From JADFNO01 sp965369945 (GTDB lineage: Bacteria > Planctomycetota > Phycisphaerae > Phycisphaerales > SM1A02), in assembly GCA_965369945.1 (NCBI GenBank), contig CBDUST010000015.1, forward strand, positions 1 to 29,301: a stretch of DNA of 29,301 nt, given 5' to 3'. The first letter of the stretch is position 1. The number at the start of each line of letters is the position of its first letter. Below are positions 23,594 to 29,301 of the stretch, piece by piece. A model generated the notes under the pieces. That model made no database searches and was not told where the DNA came from. It saw only the letters and a program-made list of their open reading frames with translations. The translations under genes were made by a program, and so were the position numbers.

Positions 23594-24687
23594 AAGCCAC
23601 TGACGTCCGGCGCATTGAGAACTTGCACCGCTGTTTGGGTTTTCGTCGAATTGTCGGCCCCCACCTGAAGCGTCAGTCCCGTGGACGTCAGATAATTCCG
23701 AGTCACATCCTGAGTCACCGTGTCGGTGGTCTCGTAGGTTCCCCAGACCCAGAAATACATGTCGTTGTCTGCTTGCTTGTTCTTTTTCGGAGCCCATGAT
23801 TTTCCGGAATCCGTCGTCCAGACCATGACGGGATCATCCTTTGGAGCCGAGGTTGATGAGAGATATTGCACCTGGGCTGCGTTGTCAATATCGCCCTTGA
23901 CGACGATCACAAACTCCTTGTTGAGCTGCTTTAGCAAGACGTCTGAGAAAGTGAATTCGAACCACTGGTAGGAAATCGGCAAAGTGGAAACGGGAACAGT
24001 GACCGGAGTTCCAATCGTCGTGGTGCTCGGCACGGGATTTCCGCCCCCCTTAGTTCGGTAAATGCCGACCGTGATGTTACCCCCCTGGTCTTGTCTTAGT
24101 TTGAGTTGGCAGCGGGTGATGCGAACTTCCGACGTGTTGGCCGGCAACCCGCTGACATTAAAGAACTCGGCACACCAGTTCGTTGGACCGACTACGAAGT
24201 CGTTGTACGTCGGTGTGATGCCCGACCAACCCTCGAAGTTGGCGAACAGCGATTCAGGGTATTGGATTTTCACTGTTGTTGTTTCGGTCGAGGTCACCAT
24301 CTTAGTTTGGTAGTCGAGGCTAAAATCGTACACATTTGCGAGCACGTTGATGACGGCGCCGCCGTTGTACTGCCGGGTGAGCGGGTCGCCGGGGGTGCCC
24401 GACCACGAATAGGCGATCGTGATCGGTGTCCCATTCCGGTCGACGATGAACTCCAACTCCGTGGGGGACATCGTCAAGACGGTCGTGGCATAGGCCACTT
24501 CATCGGCAAGTTGACCAACCACTTGGGCCGCGTCCAACTTCTTAGCAAATGGGCTGTTCGGATCAGGCAATCCCCGGGTCGCAATCACGATCGCAGAGCC
24601 CATAGCCACCATGAGGATCGAGATGATCGCGAGACTGGTCACCAGCTCGACAAGCGAGAAACCATAACGGTGACGGTTCAATCTCAT
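23590..24687 (-). CDS. GspJ/PilW-like pseudopilin with an inserted beta-sandwich domain
   Basis: The 365-residue protein starts with a prepilin leader, cleaved after Gly9 ('YG|FSLVELVTSLAIISIL'), with Glu at mature position 5. Residues 10-142 and 325-365 look like the normal pilin core, ending 'VQVLNAPDV'. Between them, residues about 145-318 form a separate beta-rich domain: 'NITVGIYRTKGG', 'WFEFTFSDVLL', 'EFVIVVKGD' and 'MVWTTDSGKSW'. These resemble jelly-roll-type 'choice-of-anchor' domains of cell-surface proteins. GspJ is usually near 200 residues. It overlaps its neighbours at both ends by four bases. The domain assignment is by eye. Confidence 0.8.
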   Translation of the reverse strand: MRLNRHRYGFSLVELVTSLAIISILMVAMGSAIVIATRGLPDPNSPFAKKLDAAQVVGQLADEVAYATTVLTMSPTELEFIVDRNGTPITIAYSWSGTPGDPLTRQYNGGAVINVLANVYDFSLDYQTKMVTSTETTTVKIQYPESLFANFEGWSGITPTYNDFVVGPTNWCAEFFNVSGLPANTSEVRITRCQLKLRQDQGGNITVGIYRTKGGGNPVPSTTTIGTPVTVPVSTLPISYQWFEFTFSDVLLKQLNKEFVIVVKGDIDNAAQVQYLSSTSAPKDDPVMVWTTDSGKSWAPKKNKQADNDMYFWVWGTYETTDTVTQDVTRNYLTSTGLTLQVGADNSTKTQTAVQVLNAPDVSGL

Positions 24688-25145
24688 TGGATCTCAGCTG
24701 CTCCGGTCTCCGGATCAACGACAACGGTGTATTGGTAGTCACCCGTTTGGACGATGACGGATCCGCCGGAGTCGGGAATACCAAAGCCGTCGAATGTGAT
24801 TTCCCAATCGCCGCCCAAGTCGACGGAAACAATCTGGGCCTGATAGGGGGGATCTTGCAACTGTACGCCGTACATCGTGCCGGTTGTATTCAGCTCGCGC
24901 ACGTTAGGAATCAGGTACGAGTCGTCGGCAACGTCGAACTGGACCGTCCTACTTGAGCTTGTGCTCTTGGCCGTTTGCCGCGCAAGCGCAAAATCAGCGA
25001 CCACGCGCCGCGCTGCCGCCTCGGCTCGGTAGCGCGTGAGGGCGTTGGCGTATCTGGGTGTGGCGATCGCGGCGATGATGGCAATAACGGCTACTGTCAT
25101 CACCAGATCAATAAGCGTGAAACCAGCATGACGCTCAGTCAACAT
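24684..25145 (-). CDS. GspH/FimT-like pseudopilin with Asp at position 5
   Basis: The 153-residue protein has the leader 'MLTERHAG|FTLIDLVMTVAVIAII' and a GspH/FimT-type body ('AEAAARRVVADFALARQTAK', 'VQFDVADDSYLI', 'ITFDGFGIPDSGG'). The conserved Glu at mature position 5, which pairs with the N-terminus of the next subunit and helps methylation and assembly, is Asp here: the codon at 25109-25107 reads GAT. The stop overlaps the GspJ-like start by four bases. SD is weak (GGGGCG). Confidence 0.85.
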   Translation of the reverse strand: MLTERHAGFTLIDLVMTVAVIAIIAAIATPRYANALTRYRAEAAARRVVADFALARQTAKSTSSSRTVQFDVADDSYLIPNVRELNTTGTMYGVQLQDPPYQAQIVSVDLGGDWEITFDGFGIPDSGGSVIVQTGDYQYTVVVDPETGAAEIQ

Positions 25146-25242
25146 TCAATCGCCCCTTGGACGCACATTGGACCGGGGCTTGGAGTATCGCGCCATCACC
25201 AGCCGGCGCTGATCGAAGCGCCCCGCCGTTCGATCGAATACA

Positions 25243-25719
25243 TCAATACGTGTTGTAGAGTTTCCCGGCGTCGTCCGCTTCCACAAGCGTGTTGGCGATC
25301 ATCGTGCCGGCCACGTCGTTGTACACCCATCCGGCGCCAACCGTTCCAGGTGTATCTGTGATGCCCGTGCTACCGCGTTCCGTTCCGACTGGAAGCGGCG
25401 GAACCTTGCGGAGATACGGTCCGTAGATAAACGGGGCGACTTTGGCGGCGTTCGTGACCCCATTGACATCCGAAAACAACGTCATCTGGTCAACGAATGT
25501 CGCGAGCACCGGGAACGTGCCGCCATGCTCGGTCGCGTAGATATCCAGGCCGCTCCTCATCACCGCAAGACTGCCTGACAGCGACGAGTCAGCAGCGCCT
25601 GCAGCGCCACGGCTCATCCGAGGAATCGCAATCGCGGCGATGATCCCGATGATCACCACGACAATGATGAGCTCGATAAGACTGAACGCTCGATTGACAC
25701 GTTTTCGAGAAGGATTCAT
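25243..25719 (-). CDS. GspG-like major pseudopilin
   Basis: The 158-residue protein starts at the ATG at 25719, with AGGAG 8 bases upstream; the in-frame ORF to 25767 lacks this. The leader is cut after Ala11 ('NRA|FSLIELIIVVVIIGIIAAIAIPR') with Glu at mature position 5. The soluble part ('DIYATEHGGTFPV', 'GPYLRKVPPLPVG', 'GWVYNDVAGTM') follows the major-pseudopilin pattern, with a 'P-x-P-x-G' loop. It is the most likely main subunit of the pseudopilus. A 97-base gap separates it from the GspH-like gene, and a 169-base gap lies upstream, so a separate promoter is possible. Confidence 0.88.
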   Translation of the reverse strand: MNPSRKRVNRAFSLIELIIVVVIIGIIAAIAIPRMSRGAAGAADSSLSGSLAVMRSGLDIYATEHGGTFPVLATFVDQMTLFSDVNGVTNAAKVAPFIYGPYLRKVPPLPVGTERGSTGITDTPGTVGAGWVYNDVAGTMIANTLVEADDAGKLYNTY

Positions 25720-25888
25720 TTTCCAATCTCCTAAAGGCTTATCTGAGGAGAACGACAGTCCGGGCATCTGCTCGATCTCCGATTTATTATCGTCGGCTCT
25801 TGAGCGCTAGTTGAGTTGCGGTGGTGTTATGGCGCCGATGCTTGACACCTGCTCAGCCGGCGTCACGAGCCGATAAAAACCACTCGAT

Positions 25889-26464
25889 TTAGTCCATCAA
25901 AGTTTTTCGCCATTCCTCAGACAACTGAAGCTCGACTCGGACTCCATTCGACTCCAGGACAGCGTTACGATCGCCAACCGAAATGAGCCGGAAGCCGTCG
26001 ATCTGTTGCCCGATAAACAAGCACTTGTCGTCGATGATCGCAGAACCGTTGGGCCCGGCTCCCATGACGGCCATGAGACGGTGCGACCGGACGAACGTCG
26101 TGGCCGCATCGCCGCCCAGGTCCTGCTGCTGAATTGTGCCGTCATCGCCGAACCAACTCGGGGATGGCTTGAACGCGTCGCGTACATCGCTGAGGTCTAA
26201 TGACCGAAGCATGGCCACCGCCGAAAGGCGATCCGCGATGTCGCTGCCCTCGGCCGGCAAGTCCGCTAGCGCGGTGAGATCACGCCGGGCCGCGTCCAGT
26301 ACGGACGTCGATGACGTCATCGCGTACTCGCTAACAGATAAATCCTGTGCTGCGGCATCGCTCGGGGCAAAGAACGTCTTATCGGCCGCAAACGCCGACA
26401 GACCCGCCGCGATCACACATCCATAGACCTTTTGCTTTGTAGTGATAGGCATCGCCACAAACAT
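25889..26464 (-). CDS. PilP/GspC-like inner-membrane protein
   Basis: The protein has a short cytoplasmic N-terminus, one hydrophobic segment ('VYGCVIAAGLSAFA'), a middle region of helical character, and a C-terminal beta motif 'IGQQIDGFRLISVGDRNAVLESNGVRVEL' (in pieces). That motif resembles the homology region of GspC and the beta domain of PilP, which dock to the outer-membrane secretin. Its place after PilM, PilN and PilO fits PilP. The start is uncertain: ATG at 26464 or 26452, neither with a good SD; an in-frame GTG at 26542 would overlap the PilO gene. Confidence 0.6.
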   Translation of the reverse strand: MFVAMPITTKQKVYGCVIAAGLSAFAADKTFFAPSDAAAQDLSVSEYAMTSSTSVLDAARRDLTALADLPAEGSDIADRLSAVAMLRSLDLSDVRDAFKPSPSWFGDDGTIQQQDLGGDAATTFVRSHRLMAVMGAGPNGSAIIDDKCLFIGQQIDGFRLISVGDRNAVLESNGVRVELQLSEEWRKTLMD

Positions 26465-26502
26465 AGACGATTCATCACGGCGGTCGGCAAGTGCCTTTTT
26501 GA

Positions 26503-27069
26503 TTATTTCGAGTCCGGCACGGCTATCGGAGCCGCATACCACACAAGATCGAACTGAAACTGCGCCGGCGAGCTCGGATTACCGGACAGCTCAAACGCCG
26601 TGACGCGTATGTCGTGAAGGCGCTCGTGGAGCTCGTGAAGAAACGCAGCACAATCGGAGTAACTTCCGGTCCCGGAAACGGTGATAGGGATCATCTGAAA
26701 CTGGTCATCGGGTTCTGCTCCCTTTGACGACGATCCGTCAATGATGAGATTGTTTGTTGAGGCCAACTCGACAATCTGCGCCATGCGCGCGTTCAGGAGC
26801 TTCACCGGTTCCAAGTGTACCCAACTCGCCTCGCGCGCCTGTTGGACAAGTGCGACCTCCTGCTTGAGCTGTCTACGTACGTCCTCGATCTGCGCCGCGA
26901 GCGTGCGTTGGTCTGCGAGTTCAGATTGGGTCGCATCGCGAGCCATGGCTGCGTGAGAGATCGGCCGGACTACGATAAAAAACGCCGCAAGGGAGAGAAG
27001 TCCGAAGAGTCCCACTCCCATGATCTCCACATGCCAGCGCTGGGGCCTGAATGGGGATTGCGCAGTCAT
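26503..27069 (-). CDS. pilO: PilO-like inner-membrane assembly protein
   Basis: With the ATG at 27069 (overlapping the PilN stop, ATGA) the protein has 188 residues. It has one membrane helix ('IMGVGLFGLLSLAAFFIVV'), a coiled-coil stretch ('ELADQRTLAAQIEDVRRQLKQEV') and a ferredoxin-like C-terminal domain ('MIPITVSGTGSYSDCAAFLHEL', in pieces; 'VTAFELSG'), the standard PilO/GspM layout. PilO pairs with PilN in the alignment subcomplex of type IV pili and type II secretion. The ORF to 27102 is longer only by chance. Confidence 0.82.
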   Translation of the reverse strand: MTAQSPFRPQRWHVEIMGVGLFGLLSLAAFFIVVRPISHAAMARDATQSELADQRTLAAQIEDVRRQLKQEVALVQQAREASWVHLEPVKLLNARMAQIVELASTNNLIIDGSSSKGAEPDDQFQMIPITVSGTGSYSDCAAFLHELHERLHDIRVTAFELSGNPSSPAQFQFDLVWYAAPIAVPDSK

Positions 27070-27716
27070 CGTTGCAATCCCTCCTCGGTTTCGAGCAGAC
27101 ATTCAATGTGAAACGCGATGGCGTTGCCATCCAAGAACGGTTCACGCCTCGTGTCGAGCAGCTTGACTTGCTGAAACAGCGATGTCTCTTCAAGCCGCAA
27201 CACGAACTCAGATACGGTCTGTTGCGCCAGCCCGAGCCCGCCGAGTTGAAGCTCGATGGTTGTGAATTCCCGCGCGACACCCGTCACCGACCGATCCTCA
27301 ACCGTGGACGCCGTCGCCGGCCCGCGCGCACCGGGCGACTTGTGGAGTGTCGTGAGCTTGCAGTTGCGCAGAATGATTCGATCACCGAGGGTTGTTGACA
27401 ACAGCGCAAGTAAGGCGCTCCAGTCCGGCTGCTTTCCTATCGTCAGCGATGTTGTCAGTTCGGCGCGCGATCGGGTAAGTTCGCCTCGCAATGCGGCAAG
27501 TTCCGACTCGGACTCCGCGACAAGGGCGTTGACTTGACGAAGTTCGTCACGTGGGCCCGCATCATCGTTCAGCGCCGTCGCTCCGACAAGCACCAACACC
27601 CCGAGCCAGCCGAGACCGTAGATGACGCATGTCATGAACCAAAAGCGGATTCGAGTGCTGCGGAGTCGCGCTTCGCGGCGGGCTGAGGGCACAAGATTTA
27701 CACCGATTACCGACAT
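27066..27716 (-). CDS. pilN: PilN-like inner-membrane assembly protein
   Basis: The 216-residue protein opens with 'MSVIGVNLVPSARR', the cytoplasmic PilN motif ('NLVP') that binds PilM. One membrane helix follows ('FMTCVIYGLGWLGVLVLVG'), then a coiled coil ('ALVAESESELAALRGELTRSRAEL') and a small alpha/beta domain ending 'FHIECLLE'. It overlaps the PilM stop by one base (TAATG). The helix order and motif are as in PilN/GspL C-terminal-type proteins. Confidence 0.85.
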   Translation of the reverse strand: MSVIGVNLVPSARREARLRSTRIRFWFMTCVIYGLGWLGVLVLVGATALNDDAGPRDELRQVNALVAESESELAALRGELTRSRAELTTSLTIGKQPDWSALLALLSTTLGDRIILRNCKLTTLHKSPGARGPATASTVEDRSVTGVAREFTTIELQLGGLGLAQQTVSEFVLRLEETSLFQQVKLLDTRREPFLDGNAIAFHIECLLETEEGLQR

Positions 27717-28768
27717 TATCCGTCCGGATGGATCGCAAGGCCTACGGCGGCCGTCAGCAGTGGTGAGGCGCCATGCTTAGAAATGGCAGCCGTGACGTCG
27801 GCGATGTCGGTCGGTGCGACCGAGCGCCCTTCTACGGAGAGTTCTGCAGAGAGCCGTGGCACGAGGCCGGCAAGAGTGGCTCCCTCGCCCGTCACAAAGA
27901 TGCGCTCAACACGCCCCTGCGCATATTCCTGCGTTGCGAAAGAAATGGAGGCCTTCAATTCGGTGACAAGCCGGGCGACGAATCCGACGATCTGGTTGTG
28001 CACAGCGCCGGCCAGATCTGATCGTGCATCCTCATTTGCAGCAACTGTTTTACACCCAACCTCTGCGATGAGGCGGTCCGTGATCTGGGCATCGATGTCG
28101 TACGTGGTTCTCAATGACGCATGCAATCGGCTCAGGTTTGCATCGACCATGGTGCGTTCGAAAACAAGTACGCCTCCACGGACCAAGGCGAATTCTGCAA
28201 AACCCCATCCAACGTTCAGCAGAGCTACCAGACTGTCCGACCCCGGAGAGAGCCGGCCGCACGCGCGCGCCAGCGCGCAGAGCCGAACATCAATCACTCG
28301 CACCGTCAATCCAGCTCCTTCGAAGATATCGATCGCCGCATTCGCCAACTCCGAGCGGCACGCCACGGTCATCACATGCTCGACCGCCGTTGCCCCACCA
28401 TCTGCCGGCACGCCCCACGAAGCTATCTCGAGGGTTTGGGGATCACAGTGATGTGCCTTGGCGAGCTGGTTTCTGGCAGCTTGTGATAGCTCGGCCTGGG
28501 CGCCGTTTGATGGAACCTTGAGGATGCTGCTCATCACTGCTTCATTGGGTAGGGCAAGCACGACATGGGAGCCGTGAAACCCCTGCCGGCACAGAATATC
28601 GGCGACGCCGCAGAGCTCGTCTTCGTCCAGGGGAATCGTGCTGTCGGCGCGAGGAATGGATGTTGCGGCCTCGATGCGCAGATGATTCCGCGACTGCGTC
28701 AGCTGCACTGCGTTGACGTTCCGACCGTCGGCGTCAATGCCGATTGATGATCTCCGTGTTCTGAACAC
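27716..28768 (-). CDS. pilM: PilM-like actin-fold assembly ATPase-like protein
   Basis: The 350-residue protein is the cytoplasmic, FtsA-like partner of PilN. It begins 'SSIGIDADGRNVNAVQL', has 'HVVLALPNEAVMSSILKVP' and 'VIDVRLCALARAC', a phosphate-loop-like 'ALLNVGWGFAEFALV', and ends with the 'RIFVTGEGATLAGLVPRLS' block of the actin fold. The start is GTG at 28768, backed by AAGGAGGAG 9 bases upstream, inside the last codons of the GspF-like gene. A 4-base gap separates the two genes. Confidence 0.9.
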   Translation of the reverse strand: MFRTRRSSIGIDADGRNVNAVQLTQSRNHLRIEAATSIPRADSTIPLDEDELCGVADILCRQGFHGSHVVLALPNEAVMSSILKVPSNGAQAELSQAARNQLAKAHHCDPQTLEIASWGVPADGGATAVEHVMTVACRSELANAAIDIFEGAGLTVRVIDVRLCALARACGRLSPGSDSLVALLNVGWGFAEFALVRGGVLVFERTMVDANLSRLHASLRTTYDIDAQITDRLIAEVGCKTVAANEDARSDLAGAVHNQIVGFVARLVTELKASISFATQEYAQGRVERIFVTGEGATLAGLVPRLSAELSVEGRSVAPTDIADVTAAISKHGASPLLTAAVGLAIHPDG

Positions 28769-28772
28769 CCCT

Positions 28773-29301
28773 TTACGCTCCTCCTTGAGTAAGCGACGTC
28801 AGGTCAAACAACGGCATGAACATACTCAGGGCAAGGACGGCGACGATGACGCCAAGGACAATGAGAATGATCGGCTCGACGATGCTAGCGAGGGTGCGAA
28901 CGACGACCTCGTTCTCCTCGTCCATGAATTCGGCCATGTCCGTCAACACGACTGCGAGCTGGCCGCTCTGTTCGCCGTGGCGGATTGCCTCAGTCATGGA
29001 CGGATTGATCAGATAAGTCCCTTCAAACAACGCACTAAGCGGGCTGCCGTTCGCTACTCCATCCTCAGCGCGGTGCATGAGATCGGCGTAACGTGTGTTG
29101 ACGGTCGCTCGGCGAGTCAGCTGCAGCGCTTCGAGTAATTGCACCTGGCTACTCAGGAGTACGCCGAGGAGTCTCGCGATCCGAGCGGTAATCAGGCTGC
29201 GGACAAAGTGGCCGAGGTAGGGAAGCCGGACCAGCCCGGTGTCCAAGGTGCGCCGGCCGATCGGCGTGGACAGCCAATACTTGCCCGCCGAAACCGTGAT
29301 C
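28773..29301 (-). CDS. GspF/PilC-like inner-membrane platform protein, 5' part outside the window
   Basis: The visible C-terminal part (about 176 residues) has the second T2SSF domain: 'YWLSTPIGRRTLD..LVRLPYLG', 'ARIARLLGVLLSSQVQLLEAL', 'MTEAIRHGEQSGQLAVVLTDMAEF', then 'LASIVEPIILIVLGVIVAVLALSMFMPLFDL' (in pieces), which is the last membrane hairpin of the family. The frame is open to the right edge, so the start and the first domain lie beyond the window; a TTG at 29246 is only an internal codon. The protein anchors the assembly ATPase to the base of the pseudopilus. The final codons hold the SD of the PilM gene. Confidence 0.92.
   Translation of the reverse strand, partial: ITVSAGKYWLSTPIGRRTLDTGLVRLPYLGHFVRSLITARIARLLGVLLSSQVQLLEALQLTRRATVNTRYADLMHRAEDGVANGSPLSALFEGTYLINPSMTEAIRHGEQSGQLAVVLTDMAEFMDEENEVVVRTLASIVEPIILIVLGVIVAVLALSMFMPLFDLTSLTQGGA
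28778..28786 (-). promoter_or_regulatory. Shine-Dalgarno fixing the GTG start of the PilM gene
   Basis: AAGGAGGAG on the minus strand lies 9 bases before the GTG at 28768 and overlaps the last codons of the GspF-like gene. Confidence 0.75.

Overview
The window looks like chromosomal DNA of a planctomycete-like bacterium. This is inferred from the gene mix, not from a marker gene: FG-GAP/ASPIC protein, multihaem cytochrome with b-type membrane domain, a GC-rich palindromic repeat with 'gcatcttgcccgtg' arms, a PilM/N/O-plus-pseudopilin secretion cluster, and frequent GTG/TTG starts with good Shine-Dalgarno (SD) sites. No rRNA, tRNA or CRISPR array was seen.

Region 1 (1-764) holds a small unknown gene that is open to the left edge, and facing it a probable tail of a serine recombinase. 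Region 2 (761-7181, minus strand) reads rrf2-type regulator -> CoxIII/NorE-like subunit with an internal cytochrome c domain -> membrane b/c multihaem cytochrome -> FG-GAP/ASPIC protein.

Region 3 (7452-19408, plus strand) is divergent from region 2 and is a complete respiratory nitrate reductase operon: a DUF59-domain protein, narG, narH, narJ, a narI fused to a di-haem cytochrome c, and two NarK-type nitrate/nitrite transporters. The 270-base gap between the two sets carries a near-perfect 20-bp palindrome, a candidate operator for the Fe-S Rrf2 regulator. Nitrate would enter through the NarK proteins, be reduced at cytoplasmic NarG with electrons passing NarI and NarH, and nitrite would leave through the NarK proteins. 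Both membrane subunits, NarI and the CoxIII-like protein, carry cytochrome c domains that membrane topology places in the periplasm. This suggests that the two divergent sets share a periplasmic electron pool.

Region 4 (19409-20310) is a decayed insertion sequence with an in-frame stop in an rve-type transposase and a strong hairpin downstream. Region 5 (20311-22346, plus strand) is a receiver-only response regulator translationally coupled to a GAF/HD-GYP c-di-GMP phosphodiesterase. Region 6 (22347-22507) is a nested palindromic repeat between convergent genes. Region 7 (22508-29301, minus strand) is a type II secretion/type IV pilus-like operon, read from the right edge as GspF/PilC (partial), PilM, PilN, PilO, PilP/GspC-like, GspG-like, GspH-like, GspJ/PilW-like, GspI/PilV-like and GspK/PilX-like, mostly with overlapping starts and stops.

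The most unusual content is the set of grafted domains in the nitrate-respiration block: cytochrome c in NarI, cytochrome c inside the CoxIII loop, a lipoyl/barrel-sandwich-like insert in NarK1, and DUF59 with an unknown C-terminal domain at the head of the operon.
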